Source: CADEED01 sp963842515 (lineage in GTDB: Bacteria; Pseudomonadota; Gammaproteobacteria; Steroidobacterales; Steroidobacteraceae). From it: 64,000 nt of DNA. The stretch lies in NCBI GenBank assembly GCA_963842515.1, contig CAWJGO010000002.1, positions 806,001 to 870,000 of the forward strand. Reading direction: 5' to 3'. Positions 32,830 to 40,960 of this stretch are shown here, piece by piece. A program made the position numbers and the translations under genes. Numbering within the stretch: position 1 is the stretch's first letter; each line of letters opens with the position of its first letter. The notes under the pieces are model-generated. The model was given only the letters and a program-made list of their open reading frames with translations. It did not search any database and had not been told where the DNA came from.

Positions 32830-33398
32830 CGTGAACCCGCGTTCGCAATGCGCTCGAGAATTCCATTCTTTCCTTTGCGCGCGCCCGGCGGCATGTCATC
32901 CGCCTGGCCTTCCAGTTCTTGCTTGCGCGCCGCCATCTCTTCCCCGAGCGCGTCCAGATCCATCTCGGACTTGCGGGCTTCGGCAAACATGCCGCCAGGC
33001 TGCTCCTCTTCCTTGACGTGATGCTTGATCATTTCCGACAACACCTTCACCTTGGCGTCGTAGTAATCGTCGTCCGGTCCGGACGCCTCGATCTCCGCGA
33101 TCAGATTCTTGGCGCCGTTATGCTCGACTTCGGCTTCATGATGCATGTCCTTGTCGTCGGTCGCCTCGAGAAACGCCGGGTAGAAGATTTCTTCTTCGAT
33201 GGTCGTATGTACCCGAAGCGCGTTGCAGATATTGGTAGCCAACTCCAGTTTGCGATCGTCGTTGCGTGCCTTCTCGAACTGCTCGAACCAATCTTCCACC
33301 TGGCGGTGATCGGCCTTGAGCAGCGCGATCGCGTCCTGCGTCTTCGAAGACTTCCGCGTACCTGCTTTCGCCCTTCCTTTGCCCTTCGCTTTAGCCAT
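32826..33398 (-). CDS. Hemerythrin HHE domain protein
   Basis: A 190-aa cytoplasmic protein with a Lys/Arg-rich N-terminal tail of about 20 residues, then a four-helix hemerythrin-like domain. Likely di-iron ligands are His in LLKADHRQVEDWF, HTTIEEEIFYPAF (His and Glu), MHHEAEVEH and IKHHVKEEE. The C-terminal helix is charged and ends in a basic tail. Roles proposed for the family include oxygen, NO or iron-stress sensing and protection. AGGAG lies 9 nt before the ATG at 33398. The gene is transcribed alone, divergent from the PLD gene by 132 bp. Confidence 0.88.
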   Translation of the reverse strand: MAKAKGKGRAKAGTRKSSKTQDAIALLKADHRQVEDWFEQFEKARNDDRKLELATNICNALRVHTTIEEEIFYPAFLEATDDKDMHHEAEVEHNGAKNLIAEIEASGPDDDYYDAKVKVLSEMIKHHVKEEEQPGGMFAEARKSEMDLDALGEEMAARKQELEGQADDMPPGARKGKNGILERIANAGSR

Positions 33399-33530
33399 GA
33401 TCAGTACTCCTCGTTTGTTGGAGAGGACGTTAGGCGCTTGCGAAAATCTCCGATAGCAAACGATCATGACGATATGTGTAAGGTGCATCCCACGCCAATT
33501 GCGATCTCTTCTCAACTGTAATTTATTCAC

Positions 33531-34802
33531 GTGTCAGTCGTAACAGTCGTCATCACCACGTTGTTCGTCACGGCATTCGTGCTGTGGGTCGGCGCCAATC
33601 TCGCCACCACGGAGAAGCGGCTGCTGTACCGGCCAAGACGGCTGTATACCAGTGGGGATGCGGACTTCCGCCGCGCGCTCGGCATCCTGCTGGGGCCGCC
33701 ACTGGTCGCCGGCAACAAGATCACGGTGCTGGTGAACGGCACGCAGATCTATCCGGCGATGCTCAACGCCATCCGGACCGCGCAAACCAACATCACGCTC
33801 GAGACATTCGTGTTTCGCGATGGGGTCGGCGCCACCTTCGTCGATGAGCTTTCCAATGCGGCGCGGCGCGGGGTGCAGGTCCACATGCTGCTCGACTGGC
33901 TGGGCTCGCGCACCATGGAGCCTTCTCTGCTGGCGTCGGCGCGGGCCGCCGGCTGCGACCTGCAGATCTATCACCCTCCCTCCTGGTATCACCTGGGCCG
34001 GCTCAACAATCGGACGCACCGCAAGATCCTGGTCGTCGACGGCAAGGTCGGCTTCACCGGCGGTGTGGGCATGGGCATCGAATGGCGCGAAGGACTCAAC
34101 GGCCTGCCGCCCTGGCGCGAAACGCACTTCAAGGCCGAGGGTCCGGTGGTGGCGCAAATGCAGGCCGTATTCATCGACAACTGGATCAAGGCCACAGGCC
34201 GTGTGCTGCACGGCGCAGACTATTTTCCGACGCTCTCGCCCCATAGCGGTGACATGGAGGCGCAGATGTTTGGCAGTTCACCCGTGGGTGGCTCCGAGAG
34301 CATGCATCTCATGGTGCTGCTGGCACTCACGGCCGCCAAGACCTCGATCGATATCGAGAACGCGTACTTCGTTCCCGATCGGCTCACGGTTGAAGCGTTG
34401 TGTGCTGCCGCGCGGCGTGGCGTACGCGTGCGCATCGTCGTGCCAGGCCGACACACTGACGCCCGCATCGGCCGCTGGGCAGCTCAGGGACTCTATGGAG
34501 AGCTGCTCGCCTCCAACATCCAGATCTACGAATACCAGCCGACGATGATGCACTGTAAGGTGCTGGTGATCGACGGCGTGTGGAGCTCCGTGGGCTCCTC
34601 GAATTTCGATGACCGATCGTTCCGGCTCAACGACGAGGCCAATCTCAATGTGTTCAGCGAGGAGCTCGCGCGCGAACAGATCAGCCTCATCGACGCCGAC
34701 ATCCTGCAATCGCGCCGCATGGTACTCAAGAAGTGGCGCCACCGTAAATTCGGCCGGCGAATCAACGAACGACTGGCACTGCTGCTGCGATCGCAGCTAT
34801 AG
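33531..34802 (+). CDS. Phospholipase D-like cardiolipin synthase
   Basis: A 423-aa protein with an N-terminal membrane helix (VVTVVITTLFVTAFVLWVG) and two HKD catalytic motifs: THRKILVVDGKVGFTGGVG (first half) and MHCKVLVIDGVWSSVGSSNFD (second half), each with the trailing Gly/Ser and Asn. This is the layout of ClsB/ClsA-like enzymes that condense phosphatidylglycerol into cardiolipin at the inner membrane. Only one N-terminal helix is visible, as opposed to two in ClsA. Starts at GTG 33531. The neighbours do not indicate a pathway. Confidence 0.88.
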   Translation: MSVVTVVITTLFVTAFVLWVGANLATTEKRLLYRPRRLYTSGDADFRRALGILLGPPLVAGNKITVLVNGTQIYPAMLNAIRTAQTNITLETFVFRDGVGATFVDELSNAARRGVQVHMLLDWLGSRTMEPSLLASARAAGCDLQIYHPPSWYHLGRLNNRTHRKILVVDGKVGFTGGVGMGIEWREGLNGLPPWRETHFKAEGPVVAQMQAVFIDNWIKATGRVLHGADYFPTLSPHSGDMEAQMFGSSPVGGSESMHLMVLLALTAAKTSIDIENAYFVPDRLTVEALCAAARRGVRVRIVVPGRHTDARIGRWAAQGLYGELLASNIQIYEYQPTMMHCKVLVIDGVWSSVGSSNFDDRSFRLNDEANLNVFSEELAREQISLIDADILQSRRMVLKKWRHRKFGRRINERLALLLRSQL

Positions 34803-34836
34803 AACGGGACGCGGCTGGATGGGAGTGGGAGGTGGA

Positions 34837-35047
34837 GTTGCTGGATCGCTCAGGGTCGAGAGCTCGCTGCTGAGCGCGCCGGACGGCGTTCGCTCGCGCG
34901 AGGCTGCGCGCCAGAGCTGTCAGCGCTTGATTAGGAACAAGCGCCGAACCCGCACCGTAGAGACGAACCACCAAAGAGTACCTGCGCGCTATACGCCTCG
35001 CGCTCGCCGCTCAGACGCTCGCTCTCGACCCTGAGCGATCCAGCAAC
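34837..35047. repeat. Structured repeat element, copy A, with 26-bp terminal inverted repeats
   Basis: A 211-bp non-coding element bounded by perfect 26-bp inverted repeats: 34837-34862 (begins GTTGCTGGATCGC) and 35022-35047. Inside are two blocks shared with copy B: 34871-34926 (TGAGCGCGCCGGACGGCG at its start) and about 34965-35020 (ACCACCAAAGAGTACCTG at its start), separated by about 38 nt that differ. Size, terminal repeats and lack of coding capacity resemble a MITE or a large REP-type element. I see no target-site duplication. Confidence 0.7.
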
Positions 35048-35238
35048 GCCAGCTCACACTCCGATTGAGACGCGTCCCCGTTTGCTTGGGTGGCTGAGAT
35101 CGGAGCCGCACGGATCGTTGGTTCGCTAGACATCGGACTTGGCGCTCTTCTCACTACAGGCTGCGAGCACTATGGCCGCTTGCTATTGGGATCCTTTCTC
35201 TCCACGTGCGTGGGCGCGCGAGGATGTTCGGGTTGAAG

Positions 35239-35417
35239 GTTCCAGGCGCGAGCGTGTGAGCGGCGCAGCGCGAGGCGTATAGCGCGCAGGTACTCTTTGG
35301 TGGTTCCTTCCCACCTTGCGCGTTTTGCGCAGTTCTATATTGAACGCTGACAGCTCTGGCGCGCAGCCTCGCGCAAGCGAACGCCGTCCGGCGCGCTCAC
35401 CAGCGAGCGCCTGGAAC
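35239..35417. repeat. Structured repeat element, copy B, inverted relative to copy A
   Basis: A 179-bp element on the opposite strand sharing both conserved blocks of copy A, with one difference in the 55-bp block and about four in the other. Its outer ends are a different inverted repeat (GTTCCAGGCGC at 35239-35249 and its complement at 35407-35417). The 191 bp between the copies show no gene. Together with copy A it fills the 650-bp gap between the PLD gene and the hybrid kinase gene. Confidence 0.65.
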
Positions 35418-35452
35418 ATTCCACCCGAACATCCCCACACCCCCAACACTAT

Positions 35453-37729
35453 CTACCCTAACAACCCGATCAGCGCTTCCGGCTCGATCGGCTTGGTGAG
35501 GTGATGGTCGAAGCCGGCGGCGCGGGCCTGCGCTTTGTCCGAGTCCTGCGCCCAGCCGGTGATGGCGATCAGCAACACACGCTCACCGTCGGGCATGGCC
35601 CGGATGCGGCGGGCCACTTCGTAGCCATCGGTCGTCGGCATCCCGATGTCGAGCAGCGCGACGTCCGGCTTGCGCTCCTGGTAGCTGCGCAGCGCCGAGT
35701 TGCCGTCGTGCGCGAGCTCCACCTCGTGCCCCTCGAGGCGCAGGATGATCGCGAGGCTCTCGGCGGCATCGCGATTGTCGTCGGCGAGCAGAATGCGCTT
35801 GTTAGCCGCGCCATTGCCGCTGCGCACCGGACCCGCCACCGAAGCTGCTTTTGAGGCTGCCACACTATTTGGCAACCGCACCGTGAAACGACTGCCCTTG
35901 CCGATGCCGCCGCTCACCGCCTCGATGCGCCCCCCGTGCAGTTCGACGATACCTTTGGCGAGCGCGAGCCCTATGCCAAGGCCACCCGCCGCGTGCTCCT
36001 GGGCTGAGCGGACCTGCGCGAACATGCCGAAGATCTTCGGGAGCTCCTCGGGCGCGATGCCAATACCGTTGTCTTCGACCACGATCGAAATGTCGGCGTC
36101 CTTCACTACTGAAAACACCCGGATCGTCCCCGACGGATGGGTGTACTTGGCGGCGTTGGTGAGCAGGTTCGACAACACCTGGGCGAGGCGCAAGGGATCG
36201 GCATTGACCTGCAACTGTTCCGGCACGTCGACGGCCAGTTGGTGGCGCCGCTCGTCGATGAGCGGGCGTGCGGTCTCGACCGCCGCGCTCACGATCGACT
36301 GCAGGTCGGACTGCTGTTTGCGCAGTTGCAACGTCCCGTGAGTGATGCGCGACACATCGAGCAGATCGTCGAGCAACACGGACATGTGCTGGACCTGCCG
36401 CTCGATCACGTTGTTGGACCAGCGCTTCTGCGCGTCGGTAGCCTGCTCGTTGCGCGCGATGCTGGCGGCCTGTCGAATCGGGGCCAGCGGGTTGCGCAAT
36501 TCATGGGCCAGCGTGGCGAGGAACTCATCCTTGCGGCGGTCGGCCTCGATGAGGTTGCGCTCCTGCAGCTTGCGTTGCGTGATATCGGCGAACCACACCG
36601 CCAGATCGCCGTCGAGCGGCGAGGCGACGATGTGGTACCAGGAATGATTGCCGTCCGCTTCGGTCTGCCGCTCGGTGTCGCGGACTTCGTTCTTTTCGAG
36701 CGCCTCGACGTAGAGGTCGAAGCGTGCGCGATCGTCCCAGGCACGCGGCAGAGTATCGGTCACTCTTCGTCCCAAGACTTCCGCCGGATTGCAGCGCATG
36801 ACGTTCGCCGCGGCCGTGTTGAGGAAGCGCCAGCGGAAGTCGACGATCTTGCCGGACTCATCGCGAAACGGCGCGAACATCACGAAGGGAACACCTGACG
36901 AGGAGAGCACCGATTCGAACCGCCGGTCGCGCTGGCTCACACGCTCTTCGGCGCGGGCGCGCTCGATGAATACCGCGGCCTTGCGCGCGCAGATGTCGGC
37001 CAGCCTGATGGCGCGCTCGCTCGGCTCGTGCGGCGCGTTGAAGTGCGCCGACAGCGCGCCTAGCACCTCACCATCCCGGCTCAACAACGGCGTGGAATGA
37101 ACCGCGCGAAAGCCTTCGGCGTGCGCCAGGGCGCGAAACGGCGCGAACCGCGGATCGCGTTCCGTGTCGTCGACGACTACGCGGCGCCTGGAGACGCAAG
37201 CCATGCCGCAGGCGCCCTCGCCAGCGCGCACGTCGCGCAACGCGTCCATGGCGGCCTGACTGAAATTGACGCTCGCTGACACCTGCAACGAATCGCGGCT
37301 GCCGTCGTAGACGGAGATGAGCCCACGATTCGCGCCGTGCATGCGCAGGAAGGTGGCGAGAATGAGCTGAAGCTGGTCGGACAATTTCGGAATCGAGGCC
37401 AGCGTGGTGCTCAATTCGTGCAGCTCGTTCAGATCCGAAAGCTCGCGGCGCGAGATCGAGCGGTAGTAGTCGCCGGCCAGGATGAGCATGGCGGAGACCA
37501 GCGCGGAGGCGATCACGGCGATCTGCTCGGGGGAGTTGGCCACCAGCAGCGAGGCCGGGTCTTTTTGCAGCGCGGAGTTGAAAATGCCGATGACGGCGAC
37601 CAGCGCGCCCGGCCAGCGCCCGGCGATGGTGGTCACCAGGATGATGGCCGGCGGAAAGAAGATGAAAGACGTGCGGCCCTGCGTGATCGGGTAGATGAGC
37701 CAATGCAGCAGGGACGCCGCCATCGCCAT
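35453..37729 (-). CDS. Hybrid sensor histidine kinase with receiver domain
   Basis: A 758-aa membrane sensor. A DUF4118-like N-terminus with about four helices (residues 1-90) is followed by a GAF domain (about 105-265; ANRGLISVYDGSRDSLQV), a PAS domain (about 275-395), HisKA with phosphoacceptor His in FLATLAHELRNPLAPIRQA, HATPase_c (N box VLSNLLTNAAKYT, G1 VEDNGIGIAPEEL, G2 GGLGIGLALAKGIVELHGG) and a C-terminal receiver with phospho-Asp in ALLDIGMPTTDGYE. Phosphorelay to a separate Hpt or regulator is likely but no partner is nearby. In-frame hydrophobic/basic codons continue upstream of the ATG at 37729 without another ordinary start, so a CTG start is possible. Confidence 0.88.
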   Translation of the reverse strand: MAMAASLLHWLIYPITQGRTSFIFFPPAIILVTTIAGRWPGALVAVIGIFNSALQKDPASLLVANSPEQIAVIASALVSAMLILAGDYYRSISRRELSDLNELHELSTTLASIPKLSDQLQLILATFLRMHGANRGLISVYDGSRDSLQVSASVNFSQAAMDALRDVRAGEGACGMACVSRRRVVVDDTERDPRFAPFRALAHAEGFRAVHSTPLLSRDGEVLGALSAHFNAPHEPSERAIRLADICARKAAVFIERARAEERVSQRDRRFESVLSSSGVPFVMFAPFRDESGKIVDFRWRFLNTAAANVMRCNPAEVLGRRVTDTLPRAWDDRARFDLYVEALEKNEVRDTERQTEADGNHSWYHIVASPLDGDLAVWFADITQRKLQERNLIEADRRKDEFLATLAHELRNPLAPIRQAASIARNEQATDAQKRWSNNVIERQVQHMSVLLDDLLDVSRITHGTLQLRKQQSDLQSIVSAAVETARPLIDERRHQLAVDVPEQLQVNADPLRLAQVLSNLLTNAAKYTHPSGTIRVFSVVKDADISIVVEDNGIGIAPEELPKIFGMFAQVRSAQEHAAGGLGIGLALAKGIVELHGGRIEAVSGGIGKGSRFTVRLPNSVAASKAASVAGPVRSGNGAANKRILLADDNRDAAESLAIILRLEGHEVELAHDGNSALRSYQERKPDVALLDIGMPTTDGYEVARRIRAMPDGERVLLIAITGWAQDSDKAQARAAGFDHHLTKPIEPEALIGLLG

Positions 37730-37891
37730 GATTCCCGCAAACGCAAACCGCCGCGCCGGCGTCTTCTCGATCCACGGCCACAGCCGTGCGAACCGAAATT
37801 CCCTGGAGATTCGGGCGAACAGAAGCCACCTTTTTTGCCAGACCTTGCTGGCCTGGAAGACTACTCCGTCCGCGCCTCGGAATCAGGAGTG

Positions 37892-38317
37892 TCAGGCAAT
37901 GGGCGGCGGTTGCCCGGAATGCTGCGGAAGCGATTCATCGATCCAGGCCCACTCAGGCGCTTGCGTAGTCCAGATGGTGGCGCTGGGCTTCGCAAGCGCC
38001 GTGTCGTCGAGCGCGCCATTACGAACGATGATGAGGTGGGGCCGAGCCTCCGAGGCGCTGAAAAGATGGGTTCCGCAGGTGCGGCAGAAGCGGCGATGCA
38101 TGACGCTGCCGCTGTCGGCAATGCTGCGGTAATCGCGCAGCTCGCCATCGATGGCCACCGTAATTTCAATGGCCTCGCTCGGGAATACCACGTTTACCGT
38201 GGAATTGCCGCTGGCCAGGTACTGGCACAGCCGGCACCAACAGAGGCGCATGGCTATTGGTGGCGCGGTGATGCGAAACCGTATCGCCCTGCACAGACAA
38301 CCGCCGGTGATTTCCAT
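37892..38317 (-). CDS. GFA family (CENP-V/GFA) zinc protein
   Basis: A 141-aa protein with the fold of glutathione-dependent formaldehyde-activating enzyme homologues. Zinc-binding cysteines appear in GGCLCRAIRFR, LCWCRLCQYLASG and RRFCRTCGTHLF, in the usual order. Most small GFA-family proteins have no proven formaldehyde activity; a thiol-carbon-sulfur lyase role is only suggested for the family. The start at 38317 begins directly at the domain (MEITGGCLC). It is divergent from the exonuclease III gene with a 45-bp shared promoter region. Confidence 0.85.
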   Translation of the reverse strand: MEITGGCLCRAIRFRITAPPIAMRLCWCRLCQYLASGNSTVNVVFPSEAIEITVAIDGELRDYRSIADSGSVMHRRFCRTCGTHLFSASEARPHLIIVRNGALDDTALAKPSATIWTTQAPEWAWIDESLPQHSGQPPPIA

Positions 38318-38362
38318 GGCAGCATTCTGCCCGGTTCTGGCCGCCCGTTTATACTCGCGCGC

Positions 38363-39160
38363 ATGAAACTCTATTGCTGGAACGTCAACGGCATCCGTGC
38401 CGTGGTCAAAAAGGGAACCTTTCAGAAATTCATCGCCGAGCACAAGCCCGACATCCTGTGCCTGCAGGAAACCAAGGCCGAGAAGGGCCAGGCGGAAATC
38501 GATTTGCCCGACTACCGCGAATACTGGAATTCGGCGGAAAAGAAGGGTTATTCGGGAACGGCGATCTTTTCCCGGAGCGAGCCCGTCAAGGTGACCAACG
38601 GTTTTCCGGACAGTTTCGCCAAACAATTCGCCTTCGCCGACGAGCTCAAGCGGGACTCGTCGAACGAGGGCCGCGTGATCACCGCGGAGTTCGAAAAATT
38701 TCACGTGGTGACCGTGTACACGCCGAACGCCAAGGACGATCTGTCGCGCCTCGACTTGCGCCACAAACACTGGGATCCCGCCTTCCTCGCCTACGTCAAG
38801 CAACTCGAGAAAAAGAAACCGGTGATCTTCTGCGGCGATCTCAATGTCGCGCACACGGAGCTCGATCTGGCGAATCCGAAACCGAATCGCGGCAAGAAGG
38901 GTTTCACCGACGAGGAACGCGCCGGCTTCCAGGGTTTCGTCGACGCTGGTTTCGTCGACACCTTCCGCATCTTCACCCAGGGCAATGGCCACTATTCCTG
39001 GTGGAGTCATTTCGCCAACTCGCGCGCGCGCAACGTCGGATGGAGAATCGACTACGTACTGGTGTCCGAAGTGCTGAAGAAAAAAGTGAAAGAAGCGAGG
39101 ATCCACACCGACGTTCTCGGCAGCGATCACTGTCCGGTGAGCATCGAGCTCGACATGTAA
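38363..39160 (+). CDS. xth: Exodeoxyribonuclease III
   Basis: A 265-aa AP endonuclease/3'-5' exonuclease of base-excision repair. All motifs of the EEP superfamily are seen: WNVNGIRA, CLQETKAE (metal-binding Glu), YTPNA, CGDLNVAHTELDLANP (Asp and Asn), WRIDYVLVS and GSDHCPVSIEL (final Asp-His pair). Length matches E. coli Xth. The ATG at 38363 begins the fold directly. A longer upstream frame merely overlaps the GFA gene on the other strand. Confidence 0.96.
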   Translation: MKLYCWNVNGIRAVVKKGTFQKFIAEHKPDILCLQETKAEKGQAEIDLPDYREYWNSAEKKGYSGTAIFSRSEPVKVTNGFPDSFAKQFAFADELKRDSSNEGRVITAEFEKFHVVTVYTPNAKDDLSRLDLRHKHWDPAFLAYVKQLEKKKPVIFCGDLNVAHTELDLANPKPNRGKKGFTDEERAGFQGFVDAGFVDTFRIFTQGNGHYSWWSHFANSRARNVGWRIDYVLVSEVLKKKVKEARIHTDVLGSDHCPVSIELDM

Positions 39161-39182
39161 CCCTGGCGGAGTTCTTGTTAGC

Positions 39183-39983
39183 TCAGAAGGGCGCGCCGAG
39201 CAGCAGGTGCCAGGCCGACAGCTGTCCCGCAAGCCGGTAGCCGAACCCCAGCCGGGGCGCGTCGAAGCGCCAGATCTTGAATACCGGACGCGTGCTGATC
39301 GTGACGCCGAACTCGGCTTGCAGAGGCTGTTTGCGTCCATCGGCCACCGGTGCCGTCGGCGGATCGAGGATGACATCGAAGATTCCGTACAGTCCGACCT
39401 CGAGCTCCCGCCCACGCTTTCTCCAGCCGGTGCCACGCGTGAGATCGAAGCCCTGGCGCAGGCGCGCGAACTGGTCGTCGGGTACTTCGCGGCGATATCC
39501 GACCCCCGCCACGCTGAGCTCGCTGCGCACGAAGCTGTCCCATCCATGCCAATCCTGCCGGCGCTCAACTCGCACGCCTGCACCGTACAACCAGCCGTCC
39601 ACGCTGCTCGACGCCACGCTCGAGCCGGCGCGGATATAGGGCACGACGTGCCAGTTGCCCGGCAATGAGAAGTCGAATTCGATTCCGGGAACGATGCTGA
39701 AGCTGTCGACTTGCGTGGGCGGACCCTTGGAGACAACGTCGAGCGGACTGAAATCGAAGAATCCCGCGGTGATCGGCAGCACGAATCGCACCGCCGCGGT
39801 GTCGACGTCACCTTCGCGCAAGTCCTTACGCCACGTGTAGCGATAGATCTGCAGCGTGCGGCCATCGAGGTCGTACACGCCCGAGCCGAGCTCGGTGGCA
39901 AACACATAGTTGATGGACTGACCGACGGCGTCGTCCTGTTGCGCCTCGGCCCGGGTTTGCGCCGCGGCGCTCGTGGCTAGCAA
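39183..39983 (-). CDS. Putative outer-membrane beta-barrel protein
   Basis: A secreted protein of at least 266 aa with many amphipathic beta segments (QIYRYTWRKDL, YGAGVRVERRQDW, LEVGLYGIFDVIL) ending in Phe, as outer-membrane barrels do. I do not recognise the family. The first ordinary start in frame is TTG at 39983, but this cuts the signal peptide: the sequence upstream reads RRSKYRARRCACGAILLLLL, a fitting n- and h-region. A CTG at 40043 would overlap the stop of the FAD gene by 4 bp in the manner of a coupled start, so I suspect the true start is there. The product may depend on translation of the gene before it. Confidence 0.6.
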   Translation of the reverse strand: MLATSAAAQTRAEAQQDDAVGQSINYVFATELGSGVYDLDGRTLQIYRYTWRKDLREGDVDTAAVRFVLPITAGFFDFSPLDVVSKGPPTQVDSFSIVPGIEFDFSLPGNWHVVPYIRAGSSVASSSVDGWLYGAGVRVERRQDWHGWDSFVRSELSVAGVGYRREVPDDQFARLRQGFDLTRGTGWRKRGRELEVGLYGIFDVILDPPTAPVADGRKQPLQAEFGVTISTRPVFKIWRFDAPRLGFGYRLAGQLSAWHLLLGAPF

Positions 39984-40039
39984 CAGCAGCAGGATCGCGC
40001 CGCAGGCACATCGTCGCGCGCGATATTTCGAACGCCGGA

Positions 40040-40867
40040 TCAGCGCATCACCACCCGCGGTTCGAAGAGACGTTTGCCGGACGCATCCGCGGCGCTTCCC
40101 GTGCGGAACTTGTCCGCGAGCGCACGCTTGATCACGTCCGCGACGCGCTTCCCTGCGGCGAACTCGTCCACGTCACCGTAGCAGGCACGCGTGGCGGAGT
40201 CGGCGACTTCGATGTCCCGCGCATTGAGCCAGTAGCGAAGGGTTTCATCGCAGCGGATGCGCCACGGCAGCTCGGTGAGCACCATTTCGGTGAGCACCAT
40301 GAGCGGCACGGTGCTCAGTAGTTTGTCGTAGACAAACCGGGCACCGTCGGCGAGCTCGACGATGCGCTGTGACGGCGCGATGCGCAGCACCGTGGCGCCG
40401 AAACGCAGCTCTCCGCGCAACAACGGAATCAGCGCACGCAATGACAGCCGTTCGGCGCGCTCTTCCTTCTCTTCCTGCGCAGGTTCAACCGGGGTCGGCG
40501 CAAGATTCGGTGGCTCCCACAGCGCCACGTGACTTATCGGCTGCGGACTGCCCGGCTGCGTGCTGGCGCTCGCCTCGGTGCACCGGAGCGCTTCGCGCTC
40601 CGCGACCGATAGGCCCGGTCGTTGGCCATCTGCACGAGGGTTTTGAGCACCCACAGCGCGGCCGCGCGCAGTACCCAGCGTGAGATTGTGCGGTTGATCA
40701 TTCGAATCCTCCAGATTGTGGCGGCTTTCGAGCAACAGGCTGTGCTCTCCCAGGTGAAAAGCGGCGGCCATTCCGGCCGCGCCTGCTCCGATGACGATGG
40801 CGCGCCGCCGCTCCGGCGGTACTGGCCGCGGCGGCGACAGCGCGCGCGCATTCAGGAGATGGACCAT
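40040..40867 (-). CDS. Short FAD/NAD(P)-binding protein, possibly degraded
   Basis: A 275-aa protein with an N-terminal dinucleotide-binding motif (AIVIGAGAAGMAAAFHLGEHSLLLES). The later block LIPLLRGELRFGATVLRIAPSQRIVELADGARF (about 160-190) matches the second half of protoporphyrinogen-oxidase-like flavoproteins, which usually exceed 400 aa. The region between (about 50-150) is low in hydrophobic content and rich in Pro/Ala/Glu, unlike a flavoprotein core, and an alternative frame there looks equally protein-like. Internal deletion or compensating frameshifts are plausible. The stop overlaps the probable start of the outer-membrane protein gene. Confidence 0.5.
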   Translation of the reverse strand: MVHLLNARALSPPRPVPPERRRAIVIGAGAAGMAAAFHLGEHSLLLESRHNLEDSNDQPHNLTLGTARGRAVGAQNPRADGQRPGLSVAEREALRCTEASASTQPGSPQPISHVALWEPPNLAPTPVEPAQEEKEERAERLSLRALIPLLRGELRFGATVLRIAPSQRIVELADGARFVYDKLLSTVPLMVLTEMVLTELPWRIRCDETLRYWLNARDIEVADSATRACYGDVDEFAAGKRVADVIKRALADKFRTGSAADASGKRLFEPRVVMR

Positions 40868-40960
40868 GAAAAGAGTATTGGCGCCGCACGATCGGTCTCG
40901 ATGTAGGTCGGCGGCAGAAAAATTTCTGCCAACACGCCCATCGCGTGCGGGAAATCTCCG

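Noticed and set aside
37892..39907. A 671-codon minus-strand frame covering the GFA gene and the exonuclease III gene
   Set aside because: Only its last 141 codons look like protein; the rest is antisense to exonuclease III and to coding DNA of the barrel gene in another frame.
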